In this document: piece after piece, positions 1-9,504 of the stretch
Layout of the letters: each line of letters begins with the position of its first letter
Position numbering within the stretch: position 1 is the first letter of the stretch
Source: AWTP1-13 sp963820375
GTDB lineage: Bacteria; Pseudomonadota; Alphaproteobacteria; Rhizobiales; Hyphomicrobiaceae
Direction of reading: 5' to 3'
NCBI GenBank assembly: GCA_963820375.1
Contig: CAWFZX010000032.1
Coordinates: 310,001-374,000 of the forward strand
Length of the DNA stretch: 64,000 bases
Translations under genes and position numbers: made by a program
Notes under the pieces: generated by a model
Databases searched by the model: none
Seen by the model: the letters and a program-made list of their open reading frames with translations, nothing else
Told to the model about the DNA's origin: nothing

Positions 1-126
1 GCCGTTCCGTTTTCGGCGCTGCGTGTGGAACGGCACGGCGATAGCCGGCGCATTGTCGTCGATGCCATGAAGGAGAGCGTGCAGGCGGCCCCCACCTTCA
101 CACGGCGCGCCGGTGTGAAGCAGTGA
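1..126 (+). CDS. C-terminal end of a PRC-barrel-like protein (partial)
   Basis: Only the last 41 codons are inside the window; the frame is open from base 1 to a TGA at 124-126. The residues PFSALRVER followed by a stretch ending in APTFTR resemble the end of PRC-barrel domain proteins common in Hyphomicrobiales, which are small cytoplasmic or exported proteins of mostly unknown role. The gene is convergent with the TRAP permease, only 16 bases away, and no terminator hairpin is evident between them. The assignment rests on a short piece and could change once the upstream sequence is seen. Confidence 0.55.
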   Translation, partial: AVPFSALRVERHGDSRRIVVDAMKESVQAAPTFTRRAGVKQ

Positions 127-142
127 GCGCTCGCTTGCATGC

Positions 143-2779
143 TTAGCCAGGCGGCGCTGCGGAGGCCGGCAGCGCTGGCCGGCGCCGGTGCTGCAGTAAG
201 GCGATGCCGGCGAGCAGCAGCAAAGCCGGTATGACGAACCAGTAGCGGCTCGGACGATCGGCAGGGACCAGAACGGACAGTACCTGGTCGCCGCTGCTGA
301 GGCCGTACTTTGCCGGCTCGCTGCCGAAGCGAACACTCTTGACCAGCATGGCATCGCCCTGCGCAGCGACCGACAAGCCGGTCCGCGCCAAGCGGTCGGC
401 ACCAGCCTCCCCCGAGCGCATGGTCAGGCGCACGAGCTTTTCGACTTCGTCGCCAGCGCGCGACTGACTTTGCACGCGCAGGCGCAACGTCGAGCCCAGC
501 GGCACCGTCTCTGCCACTTTCACGAGTTCAGCGGCGGGGCGCGCCTCGAAGGGCGGCTGCCATTGATCGAGCCAATAGCCCGGCCGAAATAGCGTAAAGC
601 AGATGATGAGCAACGCCACCGTTTCGTACCAGCGGTTGCGCGTCAGCAGCCAATTCTGGCTAGCTGCCACAAAAGTGCCCATCGCCAAAATGGCGCAGGC
701 GACCACCAGCAGAAAATGACCGAGCCCGCCAATATCGATCAGCAGAATTTCCGGATTGAAGACGAAGACGAACGGCAGCAGGGCCGTGCGGTTCTCATAG
801 CGCATGCCCTGCCAGCCGACCTTCAGTGGATCGGCACCGGCGATGGCGCCGGCCGCGTAAGCGGCAAGACCGACCGGTGGCGAGACGTCTGCCATCAAGC
901 CAAAATAGAAGACGAACATATGCACCGAGATCAAAGGCACCGCCACGTCGTTGCGTGCCGCGAGCTCGACCACCACCGGCGCCATCAGCGTCGCCACGAC
1001 GACGTAGCTTGCCGTGGTCGGCAAGCCGGTGCCGAGGATGAGGCAGATCAAGCCGGTGAGCACCAGCATGATGACGAAGTTGCCGGCCGACAGGAATTCG
1101 ACGATCTCTGTCATCACCAAGCCGATGCCGGTCAGCGTCACGGTGCCGACAATGATGCCGGCCGTGGCGGTGGCGATGCCCACGGCGGTCATATTGCGTG
1201 CACCGGCCTCGAGACCGCTGAGCAGCTCGCCAAAGCCGGTACGCAGTTCCGCGGCCAACCCACCCTGACGACGGAAGAATGCGGTCAGTGGCCGCTGCGT
1301 GATGACGAGACCCGCCATGAACATGACACCCCAGAACGCCGCCAAGCCCGGGGACATCTCTTCGACCATCAGACACCAGATCAGCACCGAGACCGGGACC
1401 AAGTAATGCAACCCGGTGCGCGCGACCTGATAGAAATCCGGCACCGTCGCCAGCGCCTGTTTTGCATCATCGCTGGGTAAATCGGGGAAACGCGCCCGAT
1501 TGGCGACCAGCGCCAGATAGCCGGCCACCACGATCAGCAGCGCAATCGGACTGGCGGCAGCACCGAAGACGGTTTTGCTCCAGCCTAGGCCCCAGTAGAA
1601 CGCACCGGCCAAAATGACGAGACCGCAAAAGGTCAAAAGGGCGAGCGAAAGGCCGTGCACAAAGGAGCGACGCCGCTGGCGCGGCAGCCCAGTCATGCCC
1701 TTCTTCACAGCTTCGATATCGACGATATAAAACAGCGCACCGTAGGTGATGAGCGCAGGCAGGAGGGCATGGCGCACGACATCGGCATAGGAAATGCCGA
1801 CGTACTCGGCCATCAGAAAGGCCGCCGCGCCCATCACAGGCGGCATCAGCTGGCCGTTGACGCCGGCAGCGCATTCGATCGCACCGGCTTGCACCGGCGA
1901 ATAGCCGACCCGCTTCATCAGCGGGATGGTGAAGGTGCCGGTGGTGACCACGTTGGCGACCGAGGAACCAGAAATCATGCCCGTCATGCCCGATGAAACG
2001 ACGCCCGCCTTGGCGGGCCCGCCGCGAAACTGGCCGAGCAGGGAGAAGGCGAGTTGGATGAAATAATTGCCGGCTCCCGCCTTCTCCAAGAGCGAGCCGA
2101 ACAGCACGAACAGGAAGATGAAGGTCGTCGATACCCCAAGCGCCACGCCGAATACGCCTTCCGACGTCAGCCAAAAATGCGACGCGGCGCGGCCGATCGA
2201 TGCGCCCTTATGCGCCAGCAGACCGGGTAGCCACGGGCCAGTAAAGACGTAGACCAGGAAGATCAGCGTAAACACCGGCATCCACGGGCCTTCGGCCCGG
2301 CGCGAAGCCTCGATCAGAATCAGAACCCCCACCACCGCGGCGATGATGTCGGCGCGGGTAGGAAGGCCTGGCCGCATGGCGAGGTCGTTGTAGAAGACGA
2401 GGAGATAGAGCACGCAGGCGACGCCGGTGGCCGCCAACAGCCAATCGATGACCGGCACCCGATTGCGCGGAGAGGACTTGAAGGCTGGATAGCCGACAAA
2501 GGCCAGCACAAGCGCGAACGCCAGATGGATGGCGCGCGCCTCGGCATCGTTGAATACGCCGAACCCGAGCCAGAAGGCGAGTGGTGAGGCGTACCACAGT
2601 TGAAACAGCGACCAAGCCACGGCGAGGCAGAAAACGACGTTGGCTAGTCCCCCGCCGAGGCGGCGGCCGCCGGTATCGGCCTCGGCAACGAGGGCCTCGA
2701 GATCGACCCCCGTCGGCACATGCGCGTGAGCCTTTGTCTGCAGCGAACCAATCATCGTTGCCCCGACGGGATCCAGCAT
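143..2779 (-). CDS. TRAP transporter permease, fused 4TM/12TM subunits (DctQM-like), DUF3394 C-terminus
   Basis: The 878-residue protein is mostly hydrophobic and has the length of the fused small plus large TRAP permeases that work with TAXI binding proteins. Residues about 40-190 carry the short-subunit-like helices. The DctM-like core follows, with the conserved glycine/serine-rich segment MISGSSVANVVTTGTF near residue 265 and the second half-repeat LILGTGLPTTASYVV near 585. The last about 120 residues form a soluble segment typical of DUF3394, followed by a final helix. It should drive sodium- or proton-coupled uptake of an organic acid or amino acid across the inner membrane. The binding protein gene lies 47 bases upstream on the same strand, so the two form an operon. 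A second in-frame ATG at 2755 is an alternative start; neither has a strong ribosome site. Confidence 0.9.
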   Translation of the reverse strand: MLDPVGATMIGSLQTKAHAHVPTGVDLEALVAEADTGGRRLGGGLANVVFCLAVAWSLFQLWYASPLAFWLGFGVFNDAEARAIHLAFALVLAFVGYPAFKSSPRNRVPVIDWLLAATGVACVLYLLVFYNDLAMRPGLPTRADIIAAVVGVLILIEASRRAEGPWMPVFTLIFLVYVFTGPWLPGLLAHKGASIGRAASHFWLTSEGVFGVALGVSTTFIFLFVLFGSLLEKAGAGNYFIQLAFSLLGQFRGGPAKAGVVSSGMTGMISGSSVANVVTTGTFTIPLMKRVGYSPVQAGAIECAAGVNGQLMPPVMGAAAFLMAEYVGISYADVVRHALLPALITYGALFYIVDIEAVKKGMTGLPRQRRRSFVHGLSLALLTFCGLVILAGAFYWGLGWSKTVFGAAASPIALLIVVAGYLALVANRARFPDLPSDDAKQALATVPDFYQVARTGLHYLVPVSVLIWCLMVEEMSPGLAAFWGVMFMAGLVITQRPLTAFFRRQGGLAAELRTGFGELLSGLEAGARNMTAVGIATATAGIIVGTVTLTGIGLVMTEIVEFLSAGNFVIMLVLTGLICLILGTGLPTTASYVVVATLMAPVVVELAARNDVAVPLISVHMFVFYFGLMADVSPPVGLAAYAAGAIAGADPLKVGWQGMRYENRTALLPFVFVFNPEILLIDIGGLGHFLLVVACAILAMGTFVAASQNWLLTRNRWYETVALLIICFTLFRPGYWLDQWQPPFEARPAAELVKVAETVPLGSTLRLRVQSQSRAGDEVEKLVRLTMRSGEAGADRLARTGLSVAAQGDAMLVKSVRFGSEPAKYGLSSGDQVLSVLVPADRPSRYWFVIPALLLLAGIALLQHRRRPALPASAAPPG

Positions 2780-2826
2780 GCGCCCGGACGAGGGCGCAGC
2801 CAGCGCCTCACCTGCGCGCGGTGAGC

Positions 2827-3807
2827 TCAGATCCAGCCCTTTTCCTTGTAGTATTTCGCAGCCCCGGGATGCAGCGGTGCCGATAGGCCGGCTTTGATCA
2901 TCTGCTGGGGATCGAGGTTGGCAAAGGCTGGGTGCAGCTTCTTGAATTCGTCGAAGTTGTCGAATGTGGCCTTGACCAGGTTGTAGACCACCTCATCGGG
3001 CTGCTTGGCGCTGACGACCAGCGTGGCCATCACGCCGTAGGTCGCGGTCGGGAGCGGATTGTTGGCATACATGCCGCCGGGAATCGTCGCCACCGAGTAG
3101 TACGGAAACTTCTGCAGCAGCGCGTCAATGGCGGCCCCCGTGAGCCCCACGAGCTTTGCGCCGCAGGTGGTGGTCGGGTCTTGAATCGCTGCCGATGGAT
3201 GACCGACACCGTAGTAGAAACCGTCGATCTTATTGTCGCACAGCGCTGGACCCTGCTCATCAGCCTTTAACTCGGCCGCCAGCGCGAAGTCCTTGGTCGT
3301 CCACTTCAACTCTTCCAATAATTGCTCCATCGAGGCGCGCGTGCCCGAACCTGGATTGCCAACGTTGAAGCGCTTGCCTTTCAGGTCTTCGAACTTGCCA
3401 ATGCTGGCTTCCTTTCGAGCCAGCACGGTAAAGGGCTCCGGGTGCACGGCGTATACCGCGCGCAGTTCAGGATCGATTTTGTCCTTGAACTGCTGCAGCC
3501 CTTTGACCGCATTGTACTGCACGTCTGACTGCGTCATCCCGAAATCAAGTTCGCCCGACTTGATGGCATTGACGTTGAAAACGGATCCCCCGGTTGATTC
3601 GACCGAGCAACGAATGCCGGTCTTGGCGCGATCCTTGTTCATCAGGCGGCAGACGGCGCCGCCGACAGCGTAATAGACGCCGGTGACGCCACCGGTGCCA
3701 ATGGTAATGAACTTTTGCTGGGCTTGGCCGGCGCTCGGCGGCAGCGCCAGCACGAGCATGGCCGCGAACCCGCCGACCGCAGCGAAGCTCAACCTCTTTT
3801 GCGACAT
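2827..3807 (-). CDS. TAXI family TRAP transporter solute-binding protein
   Basis: 326 residues. A Sec signal peptide (MSQKRL followed by a hydrophobic stretch ending AGQAQQ) precedes the family-typical start FITIGTGGVTGVYYAVGG of TAXI periplasmic binding proteins. It would capture a small anionic solute in the periplasm and hand it to the downstream fused permease. I chose the ATG at 3807 because GGAGAGAAGGCC precedes it directly; the open frame continues far upstream to 4641, but that part is antisense to the MetE-like gene and does not look like protein. First gene of the two-gene TRAP operon, divergent from the MetE-like gene with 324 bases between the starts. Confidence 0.92.
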   Translation of the reverse strand: MSQKRLSFAAVGGFAAMLVLALPPSAGQAQQKFITIGTGGVTGVYYAVGGAVCRLMNKDRAKTGIRCSVESTGGSVFNVNAIKSGELDFGMTQSDVQYNAVKGLQQFKDKIDPELRAVYAVHPEPFTVLARKEASIGKFEDLKGKRFNVGNPGSGTRASMEQLLEELKWTTKDFALAAELKADEQGPALCDNKIDGFYYGVGHPSAAIQDPTTTCGAKLVGLTGAAIDALLQKFPYYSVATIPGGMYANNPLPTATYGVMATLVVSAKQPDEVVYNLVKATFDNFDEFKKLHPAFANLDPQQMIKAGLSAPLHPGAAKYYKEKGWI

Positions 3808-4131
3808 GGCCTTCTCTCCTATCGTCGTGATGGGCATTAACCCAGCTCTCGGCAAAGATGCGGCCGTCGTCAACGCAAATCGTCGCCCGCGGCGGCCAGG
3901 CCACGCCGGGACGCGGCGCTCTCTTGAGCCAGCACATAAGGGCACGGCCCGCCGCTCGGCTGCGTCAAGGCCGGGGCGTATGCTCAATCCGGTCATCCAC
4001 AACAGCGATTTCTTTTCGTACCATGCAGAAACCTGTCTCAAACCGCTTACTTGGCCGCTTGGGAGATGTTGCTTTGCGGCAATCGCCAAGCATCGCCGTG
4101 AGCAGTGATGGCAATAGCAACGGAGTGTGTA
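3808..4131. promoter_or_regulatory. Divergent intergenic region between the TRAP operon and the MetE-like gene
   Basis: These 324 bases separate two divergent start codons and so must hold both promoters. I could not pick a convincing -35/-10 pair or a clear operator palindrome by eye. The only firm elements are the two ribosome sites at its ends, GGAG just before each start. Confidence 0.4.
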
Positions 4132-5301
4132 ATGCTGACGGTTTCCAAGGATCGCCCGCTCCTGACCACCATCACCGGTTCGCTGCCGCGCCCGCATTGG
4201 TTTGTGCACAACCTCCAGGGCCGCGCCTTCTCTGTTGCCATGACGGACGTCGCCTTCCGCGAGCAATACACCGACGCCGTTGCCGCCCATTTTTCCGATC
4301 AGACGCGGGCCGGACTCGATCTCTTCAGTGACGGCGACGCGCGCTGCGATTGCGACGTCGGCGGCCGCTCTTGGTTCGGCTACGCCGCCGAGCGCCTGAG
4401 CGGACTGCAAGGTCATCACCTGGGGCGTGGGCGCACCGCGTCGAGCCGCGACAAGGCGGCGGGCGACATCATGTTCGAGGTGCTTGAAACGCGCGTGCTG
4501 CCAAACGTGGTGCAGGAGATTGCCCGCGGCCCGCTGGAATATGCGCAAGTCTGGAAAATCGCCCAGCGGCAGACGCGCAAGGCCGTGAAGTTCGGTGCCA
4601 TCTCGGCACAGATGTTGGCAACCGGCCTCAACAACTTGCACTATCGGGGGCGTCGCGAGCTGATTATGGCGCTATCGGAGGTCATCAATGCCGAGCTGCA
4701 TGAGCTCGCCGATGCCGGATGCCCGGTGATCCAGGTCGAGGAACCGGCGATCCACGGCATGGTCGGCGTCGACGATAAGGAGGTGACCGGCGATTTTTTG
4801 GTAGAGGCCTTCAACCGCGAGGTGCGAGGCCTGCGCCAGAAGACCGAGGTGTGGTGCCACACCTGCTGGGGAAACCCCGCGGCACAACGCACGGAAACCA
4901 AGCGCCGCTACTACACCGACGCCCTGCCCTATTTCGATAAACTCGACGTTGACGTCATCACCTTCGAAGCAGCCGACAATGCCGGCGATGAGCTGGAGAG
5001 CTTCGCAGCGGGCATCGGCGCTGCCAAAAAGATCGCCATCGGCGTCATCAGCCATCGCACCTTGCAAGTCGAGCGCCCCGAAGAGGTGGCAAATCTTATT
5101 CGCCGCGCTCTGCAGGTGATCGCGCCGGAACGGCTCATTGTGTCCACCGATTGCGGCTTCGGACGACAGGGCATGAGCCGGTTGCACGCGTTCTACAAGA
5201 TGGTCTCGCTGACGCGGGGCACCAACATCGTTCGGCGCGAACTTGGGTTAAGCGAGGCCGACATCCTGGCCGTTGACCCCAAGGGTTCACTGCTCGGCTG
5301 A
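4132..5301 (+). CDS. MetE-like cobalamin-independent methionine synthase II family protein
   Basis: 389 residues. It matches the C-terminal catalytic barrel of cobalamin-independent methionine synthase (UROD/MetE-like fold) without the N-terminal half, as in the short family annotated methionine synthase II. The zinc-site residues can be placed: His243 and Cys245 in WCHTCWGN, Glu279 in TFEAADN and Cys341 in STDCGFGR. It also has TTITGSLPRP near the N-terminus and IQVEEPA. Such short proteins are often methyl- or thiol-transferases acting on small compounds rather than true methionine synthases, so the substrate is open. The ATG at 4132 is preferred over GTG 4105 because CGGAG lies six bases upstream. 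It is convergent with the maleate-isomerase-like gene and divergent from the TRAP operon, suggesting a catabolic rather than biosynthetic role. Confidence 0.82.
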   Translation: MLTVSKDRPLLTTITGSLPRPHWFVHNLQGRAFSVAMTDVAFREQYTDAVAAHFSDQTRAGLDLFSDGDARCDCDVGGRSWFGYAAERLSGLQGHHLGRGRTASSRDKAAGDIMFEVLETRVLPNVVQEIARGPLEYAQVWKIAQRQTRKAVKFGAISAQMLATGLNNLHYRGRRELIMALSEVINAELHELADAGCPVIQVEEPAIHGMVGVDDKEVTGDFLVEAFNREVRGLRQKTEVWCHTCWGNPAAQRTETKRRYYTDALPYFDKLDVDVITFEAADNAGDELESFAAGIGAAKKIAIGVISHRTLQVERPEEVANLIRRALQVIAPERLIVSTDCGFGRQGMSRLHAFYKMVSLTRGTNIVRRELGLSEADILAVDPKGSLLG

Positions 5302-5323
5302 CAGGGGACGCTCCGCTTGCCGC

Positions 5324-6079
5324 CTAAAAGCGCGAGAACAGTTGCGTAAAACCGTAGAGTTTGTCGTCGATACCATTCATGCGGCAAGCGTGCCAATACG
5401 TGGCAACATTCACGCTGATCACCGGCTTGTCGAGCCAACGCTCGGCTTCGTCGGCGAGACGCGCCATTGGCAGGTTGGCGCCGAACTGCACGATGGCCTC
5501 GATATCGGGACCGTCGATGGCCTTGATGGCTTGGATCATGTCGCGCGCCGTGAGGATCGCATAGGCTGTGGGACTCTTACCGCGCAGGTGATTGAAACGG
5601 GCGATCTGGTAGCCGTAGGGGGACAGCACTGCCTGCATCCTGGGCTCGATCGAAGGGTAGTAGGGCTCCATGACGGCGATGTTCTTCTCGACGCCATGGC
5701 GTTTCAGCGCTTCGATGACGGCGTCGGAGGCGAGGGCGACGGGAATGTCGAAGCCGGCCACGGCGCGAACACGCCGTTTCAGATCATCGCACCATTTCTG
5801 GTTGCCACCCCAGATCGATAGGGCGGAAATTCCCAGGATAAAGGCGTCGGGCTTGCAGTCCATCACCCGGTCGACCGCATCCTCGAGCGCCGCATCGATG
5901 AGGCGGATTGATGCGTCGAAATCCTCGTTGCTTCGGATAGGCATGTCCGGAATGACCATGCGCGCGAGATGATTGGTCACGCCGGGCGGTCGCATGTCAT
6001 CGTATTCGGGCTGAACCACGGTATTGGTGGACGGCGTCGTGACGCCGAACGCCAGACGCCAAGCCAGGTAGTCGCGCAT
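5324..6079 (-). CDS. Maleate cis-trans isomerase / arylmalonate decarboxylase-like protein lacking the usual cysteines
   Basis: 251 residues of the Asp/Glu racemase superfamily. The N-terminus has the family segment FGVTTPSTNTVVQPEYDDM and the C-terminus has VISVNVATYWHACR. In maleate isomerase two cysteines act: one in a YGCTSG-type loop and one in an SCTN-type loop. Here these positions read LGISA (Ile84) and FGAN (Gly200), so neither nucleophile is present. Either it belongs to a diverged branch with another chemistry or it binds without catalysis. It is a single gene on the minus strand, convergent with the MetE-like gene (22 bases) and divergent from Liv1 (246 bases), which suggests a link to the compound these systems import. 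Family assignment is firm; activity is not. Confidence 0.8.
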   Translation of the reverse strand: MRDYLAWRLAFGVTTPSTNTVVQPEYDDMRPPGVTNHLARMVIPDMPIRSNEDFDASIRLIDAALEDAVDRVMDCKPDAFILGISALSIWGGNQKWCDDLKRRVRAVAGFDIPVALASDAVIEALKRHGVEKNIAVMEPYYPSIEPRMQAVLSPYGYQIARFNHLRGKSPTAYAILTARDMIQAIKAIDGPDIEAIVQFGANLPMARLADEAERWLDKPVISVNVATYWHACRMNGIDDKLYGFTQLFSRF

Positions 6080-6325
6080 CTCAACCTCGCTATCACCTAC
6101 GCCGTGGGGCAGGCGGCGCAGCCAACGGCGCTGCCCGGCAGCCTAGCAGCGCAGCCACGCACGGCATAGGCTGGCCGCCGGCATTGGCCGGCAACCGCGC
6201 TTTGCCCAGTGTGGTGGACCGCTCGCCTTCTTGCGTGCCATAGTCGGCCCGCTCAGTGTGGACATAGCGATCGGGTCGCAGGCTTGCCGACGCCGGCCGG
6301 ATTTTATGCGTGACGGGAGATAACG

Positions 6326-7576
6326 ATGTGCAGTCGAGTGTTGAGTTTGGCCGCCCTATCTGCGGCGCTCATGGCGTTTGGCGTCATGAGCGATGCGGTC
6401 GGCCAGCAGACGGTGAAGGTCGGGGCGATCTACCCCCTGAGCGGCAATGCGGCAAGCGCGGGCAACTATTCGAAGGCGGCCATCGAGCTGGCCGTGGAGA
6501 TCGTCAACAACGACCATCCGGAGTTGAAGGACCTGCCGCTTGCGGCCGGCCGCGGTTTGCCGGGATTGGGCGGTGCAAAAATTGAAGTGGTATTTGCCGA
6601 CAACCAGGGAACGCCGGCGGCCGGCCAGAACCAGGCGCTGCGTTTGATCACCGAGGAGAAAGTGCACGCCCTCATCGGTGCCTATCAATCTGGTATCACG
6701 GTGACGACCAGCGCCATGGCAGAGCGGCACGGCATCCCGTTTCTCACTGCAGAATCGGTCGCCGCCAATCTGACCGAGCGTGGTTTCAAATGGTTCTTCC
6801 GCGCCACGCCGGTTGCCGGAGATTTTGCCCGCGCCTACTCGGATTTTCTCAGGGAACAAAAAGCTGCCGGGCAAAAGGTCGGATCGATCGCCATCGTCAA
6901 CGAGAACACGGAATACGGAAACTCGGTCGCCAGCGTCATTAGGGAAGTGTTCGCCAAGGAGGGCCTCAATGTCACGCAGGTGATTCCCTATTCCGCCAAC
7001 ACTACCGACGTGCAGCCGCAGGTGCTGCAACTCAAGGAGAAGAACCCCGACGTCGTTATCTTCATCTCCTACACCTCTGACGCCATTCTCTATGCCAAGA
7101 CCATGAAGGATCTGAACTGGAAACCGGCGATCATGATTGCCGACAACGCCGGCTTCAACGATCCCTCGTTCGTGAGCACGTCGGGGGCGCTGGTGGAGGG
7201 GCTGGTCAACCGCTCGTCGTTTGCGGCAGGCAAGGCCGGCACGGTGAGCGCACTGGTCAACGACCTCTACAGGAAAAAGAACAATGTCGACTTGGACGAT
7301 GCTTCCGCGCGTGCCATGCAGGGGATGCTGATTCTCGCCGACGCCATCAATCGCGCCGGCTCGACTGACGCGGCCAAGATTCAGGCTGCCCTGAAGGCGA
7401 CGGACCTGAAGGCGAACCAGGTGGTAACCGGCTACAACGGCGTCAAGTTTGATGAGAAGGGGCAGAATATTCTAGCCTCCAGCCTGATCACGCAGATGCG
7501 GGGCGGCAAATACGTCCCGGTCTGGCCCAAGGACAAAGCCGCCGGTGAATTGAAGCTGCCCTACCAAGGCTGGTAG
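6326..7576 (+). CDS. livK: Liv1 periplasmic substrate-binding protein (LivK family)
   Basis: 416 residues. A Sec signal peptide of about 25 residues is followed by VKVGAIYPLSGNAASAG, the hallmark start of type I periplasmic binding proteins of branched-chain amino acid or amide ABC systems. The middle holds the conserved AESVAANLTERG and the NENTEYG segments. The ATG at 6326 follows GGGAG by seven bases. It heads an operon with livH 78 bases downstream, then livM, livG and livF with overlapping ends. The substrate cannot be read from the sequence; Liv proteins beside catabolic genes in this order often carry aromatic acids, amides or urea rather than leucine. An upstream insertion, AAGRGLPGLGG, is slightly longer than usual. 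Confidence 0.92.
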   Translation: MCSRVLSLAALSAALMAFGVMSDAVGQQTVKVGAIYPLSGNAASAGNYSKAAIELAVEIVNNDHPELKDLPLAAGRGLPGLGGAKIEVVFADNQGTPAAGQNQALRLITEEKVHALIGAYQSGITVTTSAMAERHGIPFLTAESVAANLTERGFKWFFRATPVAGDFARAYSDFLREQKAAGQKVGSIAIVNENTEYGNSVASVIREVFAKEGLNVTQVIPYSANTTDVQPQVLQLKEKNPDVVIFISYTSDAILYAKTMKDLNWKPAIMIADNAGFNDPSFVSTSGALVEGLVNRSSFAAGKAGTVSALVNDLYRKKNNVDLDDASARAMQGMLILADAINRAGSTDAAKIQAALKATDLKANQVVTGYNGVKFDEKGQNILASSLITQMRGGKYVPVWPKDKAAGELKLPYQGW

Positions 7577-7654
7577 GTTCTGAAAGCGAATTGACGGCGA
7601 CGGCCCAGGCGTCACGGCTTGGGCCGCACGCGCCCACGAGCTGACCCGCCATCC

Positions 7655-8518
7655 ATGTCTTCCATTCTTCTGCAAGTGATCGTGAGCGGCCTGCTCATTG
7701 GGGCGGTGTACGCGCTCTTTTCCTCGGGCCTGACCCTGATCTGGGGAATGATGAACGTGATCAACTTCGCGCATGGCGATTTCGTCATGCTGGCGATGTA
7801 CACGGCTTTCATCGTCTGGACGGCGTTTGGGGGCGGCCCGGCCGCCTCGGTGCCGATCGCCGCCATCATCTTGGCGACGGTCGGCGTGCTCAGTTATTTC
7901 CTGCTCGTTCGCCACATCATGAAGGGACCGATGCTGGCGCAGATCCTCGGCACCTTCGGTCTGGCGCTGCTGTTGCGCTACTCGGCGTTCTGGTATTTCG
8001 GTGCAAACTTCAAGACCCTGCCCGACAACCTCCTCGGATCGCCATTCGAGATCGGCACTATCCGCATCGACGCACCGCGGCTGCTCGCCGGAGCGGTTGG
8101 TCTGCTCGTCACTTTGATGCTGCACCTACTGCTGACGCGGTCCGCCCTAGGCAGTCGCATGCTGGCGGTATCGGAGGACGCAACGGCGGCACAGTTGATG
8201 GGCATCCGGCCCGAGCGCATGCAGGCCATCGCCTGGGCGCTTGCCGCGGGTTCGACCGGTATCGCCGGGGCCCTCATCGCCACCTTCTTTTACACCTCAC
8301 CGACCGTCGGCGAGACGCTTGCAATCGTTGCCTTCGTCACGGTTGCGCTTGGCGGCTTCGGCAGCGTGCCAGGAGCGCTGGTTGCAGGGCTTCTGATCGG
8401 CGTCATCGAGGGGCTTTGCGCCTTCCTCATCGGCCCTGTTTACAAGGATGTGGTCGTCTACCTGCTGTTCGTCCTAGTACTGTGGACCAGGCCGCAGGGC
8501 TTGATGGGGAAGGCATGA
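7655..8518 (+). CDS. livH: Liv1 ABC transporter permease (LivH family)
   Basis: 287 residues with about eight hydrophobic segments. The start ILLQVIVSGLLIGAVYALFS and the motif WGMMNVINFAHGDFVML are diagnostic of LivH, one of the two channel subunits of branched-chain amino acid type importers. The ATG at 7655 was chosen because it begins the conserved N-terminus; the frame runs a little further upstream to 7619 with charged, non-conserved residues. The stop overlaps the livM start by four bases (ATGA at 8515-8518), so the two are translationally coupled. Confidence 0.95.
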   Translation: MSSILLQVIVSGLLIGAVYALFSSGLTLIWGMMNVINFAHGDFVMLAMYTAFIVWTAFGGGPAASVPIAAIILATVGVLSYFLLVRHIMKGPMLAQILGTFGLALLLRYSAFWYFGANFKTLPDNLLGSPFEIGTIRIDAPRLLAGAVGLLVTLMLHLLLTRSALGSRMLAVSEDATAAQLMGIRPERMQAIAWALAAGSTGIAGALIATFFYTSPTVGETLAIVAFVTVALGGFGSVPGALVAGLLIGVIEGLCAFLIGPVYKDVVVYLLFVLVLWTRPQGLMGKA

Positions 8519-9504
8519 TGCGGCGCCGCCTTTTTTATGCCGCCGTTGGCGCTCTGGTTCTCGCCTATCCGCTGCTGACCCAGAGCGTGCCGGTGTATCA
8601 GCGTCTCGGAGCGTTGGTGCTGCTGGCTGCCATCGGCGCCTCGGCCTGGAACCTGATTGGCGGATATGCGGGGCATGTTTCGGTCGGACACGCGGTGTTT
8701 TTCGGTGCCGGCGCCTATTCCGCGATCGCCGTTTATAATCACTTTGGCTTGCCGCCGATTGCCGGTGTTCCGCTTGGCGTGCTGATTGCCGTGCTCATCG
8801 CCGCGCTGATCGGGGTGCCGACGCTGCGGCTTTCCGGCCATTATTTCAGCATGGCGACCATTGCGGTCGCGGAACTCGTGCGTGTGCTTGTCACCAATTG
8901 GGACTGGGTTGGCGGCGCGCAAGGCATCTCGGGCCCGGCGGTAGCGCGCACCTTCCTCGATCTCTCATTTACCTCAGCGCTACCCTACTACTACATTTTT
9001 CTCGCCGTATTGGCCGCGGTGTTGTTGGCAACCTGGCGCATCGAGACGAGCCGCATGGGCTTTTATCTGCGCGCCATCAAGGATTCAGAGCGCGCCGCGC
9101 GCTCCTTGGGGGTGGCGGCGGGCCGCTACAAGCTCTACGCCTACATGCTGAGTGCGGGTATCACGGCGCTTGCTGGATCGCTTTACGCCTTGATGTTCGG
9201 CTTCGTCGATCCAGATTCTGGGTTCGGCATTCTGATTTCCGTAAAGATGCTCATCATGGCCGCCCTCGGCGGCAGCGGGCTGCTGTTCGGACCGCTGGTC
9301 GGAGCCATGATTCTGGTGCCGCTGGAGGAGATCTCAAATAGTCTGCTCGGCGGCAGGGGCGCGGGGCTCACCTTCGTCGTCTACGGCGCCATCATTGTGG
9401 TGATTGCGCGCTTCCTGCCGAGCGGCCTTCTGGCAGTGTTCAAATCACAGCAGCCCGCGCCGAAATCGAAGCCTGCAGCAGCCGAGCAGCCTCATGTTGC
9501 TTGA
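8515..9504 (+). CDS. livM: Liv1 ABC transporter permease (LivM family)
   Basis: 329 residues, multi-pass inner-membrane protein. The family core SAWNLIGGYAGHVSVGHAVFFG follows the first helices, and a conserved RAIKDSERAARSLGV cytoplasmic loop, thought to contact the ATPase, lies near residue 190. Two consecutive ATG codons (8515 and 8518) are possible starts; the first overlaps the livH stop. The C-terminus ends in an alanine/proline/lysine-rich tail and overlaps livG by 11 bases. It forms the channel together with LivH. Confidence 0.95.
   Translation: MMRRRLFYAAVGALVLAYPLLTQSVPVYQRLGALVLLAAIGASAWNLIGGYAGHVSVGHAVFFGAGAYSAIAVYNHFGLPPIAGVPLGVLIAVLIAALIGVPTLRLSGHYFSMATIAVAELVRVLVTNWDWVGGAQGISGPAVARTFLDLSFTSALPYYYIFLAVLAAVLLATWRIETSRMGFYLRAIKDSERAARSLGVAAGRYKLYAYMLSAGITALAGSLYALMFGFVDPDSGFGILISVKMLIMAALGGSGLLFGPLVGAMILVPLEEISNSLLGGRGAGLTFVVYGAIIVVIARFLPSGLLAVFKSQQPAPKSKPAAAEQPHVA

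Noticed and set aside
716..1480. 254-codon plus-strand frame antisense to the TRAP permease
   Set aside because: It is His/Arg/Gln-rich with no domain pattern and lies wholly inside a clear transporter gene; a third-position GC artefact.
3808..4641. Upstream extension of the TAXI binding protein frame to 4641
   Set aside because: It runs antisense through the MetE-like gene; the real start with signal peptide and GGAG site is at 3807.
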